64,000 nt of DNA from Caballeronia sp. SL2Y3 (GTDB lineage Bacteria > Pseudomonadota > Gammaproteobacteria > Burkholderiales > Burkholderiaceae): NCBI RefSeq assembly GCF_022879575.1, contig NZ_CP084262.1, positions 434,001-498,000 on the forward strand, read 5' to 3'. Position 1 is the stretch's first letter. Every line of letters begins with the position of its first letter. Made by a program: the position numbers and the translations under genes. Shown here piece by piece: positions 8,190-17,438 of the stretch. The notes under the pieces are model-generated. The model made no database searches, was not told the origin of the DNA, and was given only the letters and a program-made list of their open reading frames with translations.

Positions 8190-10256
8190 TCACACATTCA
8201 CTCGCCCGCTTTCGAGCAGCGCGGCGAATGCGTCGGATGAAAGCGGCCGCGCCAGCAGAAAGCCCTGCATTTCGTCGCACCGCATGTCTTGCAGGCGGCC
8301 GAGCTGCGTGCCGGTCTCCACGCCTTCCGCGACGACATCCATATCGAGCGAATGTGCGAGCGCAATGATCGCCGACACGATAGCGCGCCCTTCCTGCCCG
8401 TTCTCGTCCAGTCCGTTGGTGAAGAAGCGGTCGATCTTCAGCTGCTTGGCGCGGAACCGCTGCAAATAGGCGAGGCTCGAATAGCCGGTGCCAAAGTCGT
8501 CGATGGCGATCTCGCAGCCGTTGTCCTGGAACGCGCGAATCATTTCGGTCGTGCGCGGCGCGTCCTGCATCGCGACGGACTCGGTGATCTCGAACATCAG
8601 TTGATCGCTTCGCACGCCCTCTTCGCGCACGATCTGCAAGACGCGCGTGACGAGGTCCGCTTCGTTCAGCTGCCGCGGCGAAAGGTTGATGGCGACCTTC
8701 ACCGCCGCGCGCCCCGACTCGCGCCACCGCACGATATGCCGGCAGGTCTCGCGCACGACCCAGTAGCCGATATCGACTATCTGCCCGGAACGCTCGGCAA
8801 TCGGAATGAATTCCATCGGCGTCAAAAGACCGATCTCCGGATGATTCAGCCGAATGAGCGCCTCCGCGCCTGCAAGCTCGCCGTCGCCGCGAAACTTCGG
8901 CTGGAACAGCAGGTAGAAGTAGCCTTCGGTCAACGCCTCATGCAACGCCTGCTGAATCTGCAGCGTGCGCACCGCCGCCTCGTTCATGCTCGCCTCGAAG
9001 AAGCGATATGTGCTGCGTCCGCCGCGCTTGGCCTCATACATTGCGACATCCGCATGCTTGAGCAGCGTTTCGACGCTGTCGCCGTCTTCAGGGAAAAGCG
9101 CAATGCCGATGCTCGGCATCACCTGCAGCGAATGATCCGCGACGACGAGACCCTTTCTCATGGCATCGAGAATGCGTTCCGCGAGCTTCTCGGCATCCGT
9201 GGGCGGGCCGATCCCTTCGAGCAGGACGACGAACTCGTCGCCGCCGAGCCGCCCGACCGCATCGCCGCCACGCACGCATTGCAGGAGGCGCTTGGCGAAG
9301 GCTTGCAGCACTTCATCGCCGATCGAATGGCCGAGTGAATCGTTGATGGTCTTGAAGCCGTCGAGATCCATGAAGAGGATCGCAAAGCGGCTGCCGTTGT
9401 TCGTCGCGTTTCTGACCGCGCGGCCGATGCGCTCGGTCACCGTGCGGCGATTCGGCAGCTCCGTGAGCGTGTCGAACGTCGCCATGTGGACGATCTGCCC
9501 GTGCAGGCGCGAAACCGAACCCGCGAGCAGTTCATTCTGTGCATCGAAACGCGACAGCACGAGCGTGATGATCAGGATGGCGAACGTGAACAGCATGACC
9601 GTCGTGGCGAGCCAGTGCACATCGACGTCGTTGGCCGCGCCGCAGATCGCGCCCGGCAAGAAATTCGCGGCGGCGTTGCCCGTATAGTGCATGCCGGTGA
9701 TCGCGACGCCCATGACGAGCGCAGCCACAACGCGCTTTTGCGTGATGTTCGACTGATTCGCGTTCGACAGCACGCGTGCGATCCATAACGCCGCGCCCGA
9801 CGCGACCACGGCGATCACGATGGACGCCGCGAAAAGCAGCGGGTCGTACTGTATCGCCGGATGCATGCGCATCGCGGCATCGCCCGTGTAGTGCATCGCG
9901 GCAATGCCCGCTCCCATGAGCATGCTGCTCGCACCGAGGCGCTGAAACGTCAGCCGCACGCGGTTGATGACCGAGAGCGCGAAGAACGAGACCAGCATCG
10001 CGATCACGAGCGACGCCGCCGTGATGCGAAAGTCGTAGCCGAGCTTGATGGGCAGCGAAAAGGCCAGCACGCCGACGAAGTGCATCGACCAGATGCCGAT
10101 GCCCATCGAGGCCGCGCCGCCCGCGAGCCAGACATGGCGCATGCGCGAATGCGACAGCATCGCGATGCGGCCGGAGATGTCGAGGGCCGTGTACGAGGCG
10201 AGCGTGGCGACGACGAGCGATGCCGCGACGAGCCAGAAGTTATAGGTGCCGTGCAT
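8190..10256 (-). CDS. MHYT-GGDEF-EAL membrane cyclic-di-GMP enzyme
   Basis: 688 residues. The N-terminal ~250 residues form an MHYT sensor of seven predicted helices with the diagnostic MHFVG, MHYTGD and MHYTGN motifs, thought to bind metal or sense diatomic gases. The GGDEF domain is intact at about 339-343 (RLGGDEF) with an RxxD product-inhibition site (RGGD) five residues before it. The EAL domain follows from about 430, with EALIR, NLSPRQL, TES, DDFGTG, KIDRFF and AEGVET. Both active sites look intact, so it could make or break c-di-GMP. The gene is alone, ahead of MarR in the same direction. Confidence 0.95.
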   Translation of the reverse strand: MHGTYNFWLVAASLVVATLASYTALDISGRIAMLSHSRMRHVWLAGGAASMGIGIWSMHFVGVLAFSLPIKLGYDFRITAASLVIAMLVSFFALSVINRVRLTFQRLGASSMLMGAGIAAMHYTGDAAMRMHPAIQYDPLLFAASIVIAVVASGAALWIARVLSNANQSNITQKRVVAALVMGVAITGMHYTGNAAANFLPGAICGAANDVDVHWLATTVMLFTFAILIITLVLSRFDAQNELLAGSVSRLHGQIVHMATFDTLTELPNRRTVTERIGRAVRNATNNGSRFAILFMDLDGFKTINDSLGHSIGDEVLQAFAKRLLQCVRGGDAVGRLGGDEFVVLLEGIGPPTDAEKLAERILDAMRKGLVVADHSLQVMPSIGIALFPEDGDSVETLLKHADVAMYEAKRGGRSTYRFFEASMNEAAVRTLQIQQALHEALTEGYFYLLFQPKFRGDGELAGAEALIRLNHPEIGLLTPMEFIPIAERSGQIVDIGYWVVRETCRHIVRWRESGRAAVKVAINLSPRQLNEADLVTRVLQIVREEGVRSDQLMFEITESVAMQDAPRTTEMIRAFQDNGCEIAIDDFGTGYSSLAYLQRFRAKQLKIDRFFTNGLDENGQEGRAIVSAIIALAHSLDMDVVAEGVETGTQLGRLQDMRCDEMQGFLLARPLSSDAFAALLESGRVNV

Positions 10257-10373
10257 GAAGTGCCGGGATGGAAGGGGCGGGTTTGCGTAAGCGACTTATC
10301 GGCGCACAGGGGACATTCTTTAGGCCGCTCGAAAGCTCGGCGCAAGCACTGAATCTGTCCATGAGCCGGCGCA

Positions 10374-11645
10374 TTACAGTTCCGGATCCAACAATGCCAC
10401 GACGCGTTCCAGCATCCGTTCCGCGAGCCCGCGCCGCTGCCAGTCTTCGAGCGTGATGCGTTTGGAACGCTCGATATCGGCATCGAAAATCGCGGTTTGC
10501 TGGCGCGCGAAATCGCGGTCGTAGATGTTAAGGTTCGCTTCGTCGTTGAGCTTGAACGACCGGCTGTCGAAATTGGTCGAGCCGACCGAGACCAGGAATT
10601 CGTCGACCACGATCAGCTTGCAATGAAACATCGTCGGTTGGTATTCGTACATTTCGACGCCCGCCGCGAGCAGATCGCCCCAGCAGGCGCGCGACGCCTC
10701 GCGCACCGTATGCGTGTCGATGCGCTTGCCCGGCGTGATGATGCGCACGCGCACCCCGCGCCGCGCCGCCTCGACGATCGCGTTGATGGTCAGCTTGTCC
10801 GGCACGAAGTACGCGCTCGACAGGTGAATGGAATGCGTCGCGGCGGTGATCGCCATCAGATACATGAGCTGCATGTCGTCGCTGCCGCCCGAAGGCGAAC
10901 TGCTGAACATGTGCGCGAGACCATCGCCCGCGCGCGCTATCTCGGGAAAATAGTCCGCGCCGTGCAGCACGTTGCCGGTGGCCTTGACCCAGTTGTCCAT
11001 GAAGACCGCCTGCATCTGGCCCACCGCCGGACCTTGCAGGCGGAAGTGCGTATCGCGCCAGTGTTTTTCGTCCTGCGCGTGACCGGTCCATTCGTCCGCG
11101 ATGCCGACGCCGCCCGTGAACCCCACGCGGCCGTCGATCACGAGGAGCTTGCGGTGCGTGCGGTCGTTCATGCGGCCGAGTCCCGTCCAGTGCGGCTTGT
11201 GATACTGAATGACTTCGGCGCCCGCATCGCGCAGCGTCTGCATGTAGCGCTTGTCCATCTTGGACGAACCGACCCAGTCGAGCAGCACATGCACCGAGAC
11301 GCCTGCGCGCGCCTTTTCGGCCAGCGCGTTGGCGAACTGCTCGCCTATCGCGCCCGACCAGTAGATGAAGGTCTCGAAGGTGATCGTCTTCTTCGCCGAG
11401 CGGATGCCTTCGAGCATCGAGGGAAAGATTTCGTCGCCGTTCACGAGCACCTCGAAGCGGTTGCCGTCTACCACGGGCGGTCCGAGCAGCAGGCCCATCG
11501 AGCGGAGGAACTGCGGATCGTCGCTCGCGTAAAGACGCTCGATCTTGTGCTCGATCTTCTTTTCACCGCTCGTCAGGTTGGCGATTACCAATACCACGAA
11601 CACAGTCGCGACGACGGTCAACGCAATCAGGGCAATCGTCGGCAT
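10374..11645 (-). CDS. Phospholipase D-family cardiolipin synthase-like protein
   Basis: 423 residues from MPTIALIALTVVATV, chosen because GAGG lies 6 nt before it; a longer start at 11714 would overlap the preceding stop (TGATG) but has no ribosome site. One N-terminal membrane helix is followed by two HKD motifs: HRKLLVIDGRVGFTGG near residue 165 and HCKLIVVDEFLVSVGSTNFD near 340. Two HKD motifs on a membrane anchor are the hallmark of bacterial cardiolipin synthases, which join phospholipid head groups. The single helix (ClsA has two) makes it closer to ClsB/ClsC-like relatives. Confidence 0.88.
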   Translation of the reverse strand: MPTIALIALTVVATVFVVLVIANLTSGEKKIEHKIERLYASDDPQFLRSMGLLLGPPVVDGNRFEVLVNGDEIFPSMLEGIRSAKKTITFETFIYWSGAIGEQFANALAEKARAGVSVHVLLDWVGSSKMDKRYMQTLRDAGAEVIQYHKPHWTGLGRMNDRTHRKLLVIDGRVGFTGGVGIADEWTGHAQDEKHWRDTHFRLQGPAVGQMQAVFMDNWVKATGNVLHGADYFPEIARAGDGLAHMFSSSPSGGSDDMQLMYLMAITAATHSIHLSSAYFVPDKLTINAIVEAARRGVRVRIITPGKRIDTHTVREASRACWGDLLAAGVEMYEYQPTMFHCKLIVVDEFLVSVGSTNFDSRSFKLNDEANLNIYDRDFARQQTAIFDADIERSKRITLEDWQRRGLAERMLERVVALLDPEL

Positions 11646-11713
11646 GCAGGGCCTCGCGAAGCGAACATCCGTCCGGAACCGGTAGTGTATGTGGTTCCGG
11701 AACGCGCGGGCCA

Positions 11714-12466
11714 TCAGGTTTGCGAGGATTGCCCAATCTGCTTGGCAATGGCGTCGGAGAGGCGCTGTTCGTCCGATGAAACGCCGGCGCGCTTCGTTTC
11801 GGAAACCGCATGCAGTCCGCCGGATACGGCGAGCGAACTCACCGCATGACCCGCCACCGCGCCGACGCCCGCCGTTTCCGCGACGCCCGGCGCGTGGCCG
11901 CTGTCGGCGCTGGCATCGAACTGTTCGATCAATTGCGGCGCGCCGTGCGCCGGCTTGAACACGAGCTGCACGGTCGCCGTGACCTTGCTTTGTCCCGCGC
12001 CGAGCCCGATCAACATGCGGCGGCGGCGATTGCCCGCGTCGATCTTGTCGATGCTGCCGACGACTTCGAGCGCGTTCTGGTCATCGGGCGGCGCGACATC
12101 GGCGCGGACCGCGCGCAGACCCATCGACTGGAGTTTGGCGACGATTTCGTCGGCCACTTCTTCGCGCGCCGCGATGGCGTCCTGCGCCTGCTGCTGGGCT
12201 TGCGTGTCGCCGGACATGGCCGTCTTCAGCTTCGACGCGAGACCGTGATTGTCGAGCTTGACGTCGCCCGCGTCGCTTTGGAAGGGATACACGTAGATCG
12301 TGGTGCCTGCGGGCACCGCGGCGACGCGCGCCGTCTGACCGCTGGCGCCGGCCGCGTTCGCCGCGCCCGCAAACAGCGCGACGCCGGTCACGAGCCCCGC
12401 GACGAGCGCGCGGCGGGCGTGGCGGACGAGGGAATCGAGCGAGGAGAAGTTCGTTGCGTCGGACAT
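11714..12466 (-). CDS. DUF4410 exported protein
   Basis: 250 residues. A hydrophobic stretch at about 19-39 (ALVAGLVTGVALFAGAANAAGA) looks like a signal peptide after an unusually long polar start. The body carries the DUF4410 pattern: VYPFQSD, a central VVGSIDKIDAGNRRRRMLIGLGAGQSKVTATVQL, and a C-terminal helix with ISDAIA-like spacing. The family is periplasmic or outer-membrane associated with unknown role. It lies directly upstream of the phospholipase D gene and may be co-transcribed with it; no functional link is visible. Confidence 0.75.
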   Translation of the reverse strand: MSDATNFSSLDSLVRHARRALVAGLVTGVALFAGAANAAGASGQTARVAAVPAGTTIYVYPFQSDAGDVKLDNHGLASKLKTAMSGDTQAQQQAQDAIAAREEVADEIVAKLQSMGLRAVRADVAPPDDQNALEVVGSIDKIDAGNRRRRMLIGLGAGQSKVTATVQLVFKPAHGAPQLIEQFDASADSGHAPGVAETAGVGAVAGHAVSSLAVSGGLHAVSETKRAGVSSDEQRLSDAIAKQIGQSSQT

Positions 12467-12688
12467 GTCGGCACCTGGGTTCGTTGGTTGCGTGGCGGTC
12501 TGCGGCGTGGCTGTCGATCACCGTGGCGCAACTATGGACGATGCCCGCCGCCCACGCCATCCAACATTTATGTCGCCGGGTGTCAGGCGTGCCGAGCCGC
12601 TTTCGAGCATGAAGACGCGAGTCTCGCTACCATGCGTCGAACGCGCGCTCGAGCGCCGCCATTCAACCCACGCTTCGGAGGAGCAACC

Positions 12689-13477
12689 ATGGACCTGCAA
12701 ATCGCCAACAAGCTCGCACTCGTGTCCGGGTCGACGAAGGGAATCGGCCATGCCATTGCCGTGGCGCTCGCGCGTGAAGGCGCGCGCGTGATCGTGAACG
12801 GACGCTCGCAATCGTCCGTCGATGCCGCGCTCGACAAGCTCCGCCAGCTCGTTCCCGGCGCGCAGGCCGAAGGCTTCGCAGGCGATGTCTCCGACGCCGC
12901 GCAGGTCGACGCGCTCGTGCAGCGCTTCCCCGAGGTCGACATCCTCGTGAACAATATGGGCATCTTCGAGCCGAAGCCGTTCGAAGACATCTCTGACGAC
13001 GACTGGCAGCGCTTTTTCAACGCGAACGTGATGTCGGGCGTGCGGCTGTCGCGCGCTTATCTGCCGAAGATGAAGCAGAAGAACTGGGGCCGCGTGGTGT
13101 TCATCAGCAGCGAGAGCGGCATCCAGATTCCCGTGGAGATGATCCACTACGGTCTGACCAAAACCGCGCAACTGGCGCTGTCGCGCGGGCTCGCCGAGAC
13201 GTGCGCGGGCACCGGCGTCACCGTCAACTCCGTCTTGCCCGGACCGACGAGTTCCGAAGGCGTGACCGAGTTCGTCGAGAAGCTCTCCGGCGGCAAGAGC
13301 ATGGAGGATGTGCAGAAGTCGTTCTTCGAAGAAGCGCGTCCGAGTTCGCTGCTCAAGCGCTTCATCGCGCCGGAGGAAATCGCGAACATGGTCGTGTACG
13401 TGTGCTCGGCGTTGTCTTCGGCGACGAACGGCGCGGCGTTGCGCGCGGACGGCGGCGTGGTGCGCGCCGCGTTCTAG
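12689..13477 (+). CDS. SDR-family oxidoreductase
   Basis: 262 residues starting MDLQIANKLALVSGSTKG; GGAGGAG lies 5 nt before the ATG. Motifs: SGSTKGIGHAI cofactor loop near residue 15, NNMG, ISSESG, catalytic YGLTK near 154, and PGPT after it. An NAD(P)-dependent dehydrogenase/reductase; the preferred substrate cannot be read. The frame converges on the UdgX gene, and the two TAG stop codons share the palindrome CTAG at 13474-13477. Confidence 0.92.
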   Translation: MDLQIANKLALVSGSTKGIGHAIAVALAREGARVIVNGRSQSSVDAALDKLRQLVPGAQAEGFAGDVSDAAQVDALVQRFPEVDILVNNMGIFEPKPFEDISDDDWQRFFNANVMSGVRLSRAYLPKMKQKNWGRVVFISSESGIQIPVEMIHYGLTKTAQLALSRGLAETCAGTGVTVNSVLPGPTSSEGVTEFVEKLSGGKSMEDVQKSFFEEARPSSLLKRFIAPEEIANMVVYVCSALSSATNGAALRADGGVVRAAF

Positions 13478-14916
13478 CCCGGCTGCGTCTGCGCGGCGAG
13501 CGACCGCGCCTTGGCGAGCGCATCGACGATATCGGCGATGGTCTTGTCGCGCGCGGTATCGTCGAGCTGCCTGAGCGCATACGACGGGTGATAGGTGGCG
13601 ACGATCAGCTTGTCGCCATACGGCGTGACGCGGCCGACATGCGCCCGCAACGTCGCGCGCTTGCCGAGCAGCGCGGTCAACGCCGTCGCGCCCAGCGTGA
13701 CGATGACGCGCGCGCCGGTTTGCTCCAGCTCGCGTTCGAGCCAGTACGAGCACGCTTCGACTTCCTGCTGCGCGGGCGTCTTGTGCAGCCGCCGCTTGCC
13801 GCGCGGCTCCCATTTGAAATGCTTCACGGCGTTGGTCAGATAAACCTGCTCGCGCGGCACCTGCGCCTGGCGCATGGCGTCGTCGAGCAATTGGCCAGCG
13901 GGGCCGACGAAGGGCTCGCCTTTCAGGTCTTCCTGATCGCCCGGCTGCTCGCCGAGCAGCATGATGCGCGCATCGGCCGGGCCCGCGCCGTGAACGGCTT
14001 GCGTCGCGTGACGCCAGAGATCGCAGCGGCGGCAGGCGTCGAGCGACGTGGGCGCGTCGCGTTCCGGCTGCGCGTCTTCTGCCTCCACCTGCACGATCTT
14101 GCCGCCGAGCGCGCCGACCGCCCGCGCCTGCGCGACGCGACGCGCGCCGCCGCGCGCATCGCTGACGAGCTGCGGAATGAGCGCGCCTTCCGGCAATCCC
14201 TTCCAGAAGCGCACCGGCATTTGCTGTTCGAGCACGGATTCGTTCAGGCGCGCAGGGTTGAAGATGCTGCGGTAGTAGGTCATCCACAGGTCTTCGGCGG
14301 CGTCGGGCGTGTCGGATGCATGGTCGGAGGCGAGCGCACGGCGTCGCTCGATTTGCAGACGCTCGCCGTTCCACATGGCCGCGCCGTCCGGCGTCGTGAT
14401 GAGCCACGTCGACTTGCCCATGCGCGCCGCGAAATGCTCCGCGCCCCAGGCGAGCACGTCATGATCCGGCTCGTACCACGCGACGAATTCCGGCGGTCCG
14501 AGCGACGCCTCGCGCTGCCGGAACCGCACGTACGCGATCATGTCGTGCTGCGCGCGGCGCACCGCCTTCGCCATCTTGTAGAGCCGCGCGCCGTCTTCAT
14601 CGGCCGCGGACGCCACCGAGCGGTCACCATGCGTCCAGCGCCACAGCACGCGATACAGGAAGCCAAAGCGCCGCTCGTCGCGGAAATGCGCGGCGTCCTT
14701 GAGCAACGCGGCGAGTTCGCGTGACACGCGCACTTGCGCTGCTTCATTCGGCGACGTGGCCGGCGCGGCCGTTTCGGTGGATGCCGCGAACAACGCGGGA
14801 GTGTCGCTTTGCTGCGTGCGCCATTCGATCGACTCGGGCTTCAGGTCTTGCGCGAGCGCGTCGAGCGCCGCGCTGCGCCACGCGTCGAAGTCGTCGTCGA
14901 TGGTGATGACGTGCAT
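13474..14916 (-). CDS. DUF4130 - UdgX uracil-DNA glycosylase fusion
   Basis: 480 residues. The N-terminal ~260 residues match the DUF4130 'DNA metabolism' family (YYRSIFNPARLNESVLEQQMPVRFWKG), the C-terminal ~200 are a UDG-superfamily domain. Motif A is GEQPGDQED at about 322, motif B is TYHPSYALR, and the insertion loop KRRLHKTP places His at about 378. In UdgX this histidine traps the excised base site and leaves a covalent protein-DNA adduct (established for mycobacterial UdgX). A CxxC pair (CRRC) fits an Fe-S cluster. It starts 2 nt after the stop of the radical SAM gene, so they form an operon. Confidence 0.93.
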   Translation of the reverse strand: MHVITIDDDFDAWRSAALDALAQDLKPESIEWRTQQSDTPALFAASTETAAPATSPNEAAQVRVSRELAALLKDAAHFRDERRFGFLYRVLWRWTHGDRSVASAADEDGARLYKMAKAVRRAQHDMIAYVRFRQREASLGPPEFVAWYEPDHDVLAWGAEHFAARMGKSTWLITTPDGAAMWNGERLQIERRRALASDHASDTPDAAEDLWMTYYRSIFNPARLNESVLEQQMPVRFWKGLPEGALIPQLVSDARGGARRVAQARAVGALGGKIVQVEAEDAQPERDAPTSLDACRRCDLWRHATQAVHGAGPADARIMLLGEQPGDQEDLKGEPFVGPAGQLLDDAMRQAQVPREQVYLTNAVKHFKWEPRGKRRLHKTPAQQEVEACSYWLERELEQTGARVIVTLGATALTALLGKRATLRAHVGRVTPYGDKLIVATYHPSYALRQLDDTARDKTIADIVDALAKARSLAAQTQPG

Positions 14917-14918
14917 CG

Positions 14919-16130
14919 CTAGATAAGCGAAAGCTGCACCGGCTGCGTGGAAAGCGCCTTTCGCAAATGCTCCGACGATGCTTCGGCGAGCGGCGGCCGA
15001 TAGTCCTCGGTCACGACGAAGGGCTTCACCTTGTCCATCGCGCAGCGCAGCCGCGCGAGATCCGCGTAACGCACGCGCCGCGCGCGGCGCAGTTCCGCGA
15101 TGCGCTTCGCGTTGCGCATGCCGATGCCCGGCACCCGCGCGATCATGCGCACCGGCGCGGTGTTCAGATCGACCGGGAACCGTTCGCGATGCGCGAGAGC
15201 CCATGCGAGCTTCGGATCGACATCGAGCGGCAGATTCCCTGCATCGCCGAGCAATTCGGCGGCATGAAAGCCGTAGCCGCGCATCAAAAAATCGGCCTGA
15301 TACAGCCGATGCTCGCGCAAAAGCGGCGGCGCCTTGGACGGCACGCCGGACGGACTGTCCGGAATCGGGCTGAACGCCGAATAGTAGACGCGCTTCAACT
15401 GATACGAGCCGTACAGCGTTTCGGCGGTGCCGAGAATGGTGCGGTCGTCGGTCTCGTCCGCGCCGACGATCATCTGCGTGCTTTGCCCCGCCGGCGCGAA
15501 GCGCGGCGCGCGCGGCTCGGCTTCCGACTCCTCGCGCGCGACCCGAATGTTGCCCATCGCCAGCTTGATGGTGCGGCCGCTCTTTTCCGGCGCTAGACGC
15601 TCGAGGCTGATCTCCGTCGGAAGCTCGATGTTCACGCTCAGGCGGTCCGCATAGCGCCCCGCTTGTGCGATCAGGCCGGGGTCGGCATCGGGGATCGTCT
15701 TCAAATGGATGTAGCCGCGGAACTGATGCTTCTCGCGCAGCGTCTTCGCCACGAGCACCAGTTGCTCCATGGTGTAGCTCGAAGAACGAATGACGCCGGA
15801 ACTCAGGAACAACCCGTCGATGTAGTTGCGGCGATAGAAGTCCAGCGTCAGCGTGACGACTTCTTCCGGCGTGAACCGCGCGCGCGGCACGTTGCTGGAG
15901 CGCCGGTTGATGCAGTACTGGCAGTCGTACAGGCAGAAGTTCGTGAGCAGAATCTTCAGCAGCGACACGCAGCGGCCGTCCGGCGTGAAGCTGTGGCAAA
16001 TGCCCGAGCCCGTGCTCGCGCCCAAACCTTCGACGCCGCGCGACTCGCGCTTGGGCGCGCCGCCGCTCGCGCACGATGCGTCGTACTTCGCGGCATCCGC
16101 AAGTATTTCAAGCTTTTCGGACAGTTCCAT
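14919..16130 (-). CDS. Putative DNA modification/repair radical SAM protein
   Basis: 403 residues. The radical SAM cluster motif is C66-LYD-C70-QY-C73. Extra cysteines at 20, 45 and 54 could hold a second centre. The C-terminus has a helix-hairpin-helix DNA-binding motif (VPGIGMRNAKRIAELRRAR, about 335-365). This architecture is the known partner of the DUF4130-UdgX protein encoded next, and the pair is widespread as a putative repair unit of unproven chemistry. The start codon lies 11 bp from a near-perfect LexA box, which predicts SOS induction. Confidence 0.92.
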   Translation of the reverse strand: MELSEKLEILADAAKYDASCASGGAPKRESRGVEGLGASTGSGICHSFTPDGRCVSLLKILLTNFCLYDCQYCINRRSSNVPRARFTPEEVVTLTLDFYRRNYIDGLFLSSGVIRSSSYTMEQLVLVAKTLREKHQFRGYIHLKTIPDADPGLIAQAGRYADRLSVNIELPTEISLERLAPEKSGRTIKLAMGNIRVAREESEAEPRAPRFAPAGQSTQMIVGADETDDRTILGTAETLYGSYQLKRVYYSAFSPIPDSPSGVPSKAPPLLREHRLYQADFLMRGYGFHAAELLGDAGNLPLDVDPKLAWALAHRERFPVDLNTAPVRMIARVPGIGMRNAKRIAELRRARRVRYADLARLRCAMDKVKPFVVTEDYRPPLAEASSEHLRKALSTQPVQLSLI

Positions 16131-16141
16131 CTTGGCTATGA

Positions 16142-16161
16142 TACTGTATATTTATACAGTA
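16142..16161. promoter_or_regulatory. LexA (SOS) operator upstream of the radical SAM-UdgX operon
   Basis: The 16-bp core CTGTATATTTATACAG at 16144-16159 matches CTG-N10-CAG, and the flanks TA...TA extend it to a 20-bp site with one central base different from the E. coli consensus. It lies 11 bp upstream of the ATG of the radical SAM gene, so bound LexA would cover the promoter or the transcription start. Only the site is seen; the matching LexA protein is elsewhere in the genome. Confidence 0.88.
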
Positions 16162-16225
16162 TGCTAATCGTGTCGCGGGAAGTTTTCAAACCGCGCGGTA
16201 GCGCAGACATGGCGCCGCCGCGCTG

Positions 16226-16609
16226 CTATTTCAATGGATCATGGCCCCAGTTCATCAGCGAGTAGCGCCACTTCGTATGTTCGACATCGCCTTGCGGGCG
16301 CTGCGCAAGGTGGCGTTTCACATAGCCAATGACCTTGCGCATATGGCCGTAGTCGTCGGCATGCAATTCGCTCTTCTTCGCGCCGAGCAATTCGATAATG
16401 CGCCGCCCGGACTGATGCCCGACCGATTCCGCGTTTCCGTCTTTCTGGCCCACGGCCTGAGATTCATCCGTCGCCAGCCACTTTTCCAGCTGGTGCGCCG
16501 TCATGTTCACGAGCGTTTTGAACTCGTCGAACGTCGCCTTGTCTTCGCCGTCCGCGGATTCTCCATGCTGCTCTTGCGTCTTGTCGTGCGTCTTTTCGTG
16601 CGTGGTCAT
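16226..16609 (-). CDS. DUF3140 protein
   Basis: 127 residues. After a Lys/Glu/Asp/His-rich, probably disordered start (about 1-25), the conserved part reads FDEFKTLVNMTAHQLEKWLATDES, then VGHQSGRRIIELLGAKKSEL and a terminal TKWRYSLMNWGHDP. This matches DUF3140, a small soluble family found in many soil bacteria with unknown role. It is monocistronic; its stop lies about 65 bp from the LexA box but it reads towards it, so it is probably not in that regulon. Confidence 0.78.
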   Translation of the reverse strand: MTTHEKTHDKTQEQHGESADGEDKATFDEFKTLVNMTAHQLEKWLATDESQAVGQKDGNAESVGHQSGRRIIELLGAKKSELHADDYGHMRKVIGYVKRHLAQRPQGDVEHTKWRYSLMNWGHDPLK

Positions 16610-16748
16610 GAGCGCGCTCGGTTGGTTGAATCACTCGCAACGCTGGCACTGAGCAACCAACGCTCCAGCGGCGTTTATCGCACGCGCATCTGGCCCGGCT
16701 TCGGGATGTCGGCTGCTACGCCACCCACTCTCTCGTGGAGAACTTCCT

Positions 16749-16970
16749 ATGCGTTTTGACTACAAGAACTTTCATATCGACTGCACCGCTCGCCATGATG
16801 AAGATGGCATCTACTACGCGCGCGCTCGAATCACCAGCGCGCCCAACGAACACACGCCGAACGTGGAAGTCCACGAATCCGGGGATCTCGACTCGTTCCC
16901 AAACGAATGGGACGCACTGCATTGCGCGCGGGCGTGGGCCATTGAATGGTGCGACGAGGCGTTGGCGTAA
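16749..16970 (+). CDS. Small conserved-looking hypothetical protein
   Basis: 73 residues, acidic and aromatic (HIDCTARHDEDGIYYARARI, then WDALHCARAWAIEWCDEALA), with a GGAGAAC-type ribosome site before the ATG. No signal peptide or membrane segment. The balanced composition and strong ribosome site argue that it is real. I do not recognise a family. Confidence 0.7.
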   Translation: MRFDYKNFHIDCTARHDEDGIYYARARITSAPNEHTPNVEVHESGDLDSFPNEWDALHCARAWAIEWCDEALA

Positions 16971-17114
16971 CCGAATGGGCCTGTCTTCCCATTAGCCGTG
17001 TCCGGGAGCGTGAACGCTTACATCTGCGGCACAAGGATTGCGCGATGTAAGGCGCGACGCCGCGCAGGCAAACCCAGCGGCGCGCGTCACATCACTAAAT
17101 TCAAGGGAGGCACC

Positions 17115-17438
17115 ATGAAAATCGCCAAGAAGAGCTTGCTCGTATCCGCAATGATTCTGAGTCTGTCGGGCGCCGTGTTCGCGCAGGGCGCAGGCGGCGG
17201 AGCCGGTGGTGGCGCGGGCGGCGGCGGAACGGGGGGCGGCACGGCCGGCGGCAATGGCGCGGGACAGGGCGGCACCGGCATGGGCACGCCGAACGCGAAT
17301 GGCACGACGGGCGCGACCTCGGGTGCGACCGGCTCCTCCACCATGGGCTCGGGCAGCGGTTCGAGCAGCAAGACGAACAAGATGCACAAGAAGAGTGGTT
17401 CGGGTTCGTCCGGTAGCGGCACGTCGAGCTCGGAATAA
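17115..17438 (+). CDS. Glycine/serine-rich secreted protein
   Basis: 107 residues from MKIAKKSLLVSAMILSLSG, with AAGGGAGG 4 nt before the ATG. Signal peptide at 1-23 ends VFA/Q. The mature part is almost all Gly, Ala, Ser and Thr (GGGAGGGAGG..., then GSSTMGSGSGSSSKTNKMHKK, SGSGSSGSGTSSSE), so it is likely unstructured. Such proteins are common small periplasmic or secreted products in Burkholderia; function unknown. An imperfect hairpin at about 17460-17493 may end transcription. Confidence 0.75.
   Translation: MKIAKKSLLVSAMILSLSGAVFAQGAGGGAGGGAGGGGTGGGTAGGNGAGQGGTGMGTPNANGTTGATSGATGSSTMGSGSGSSSKTNKMHKKSGSGSSGSGTSSSE

Noticed and set aside
12518..14407. 629-residue minus-strand frame across the SDR and UdgX genes
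   Set aside because: It is out of frame with UdgX and antisense to the SDR; low-complexity Arg/Ala content.
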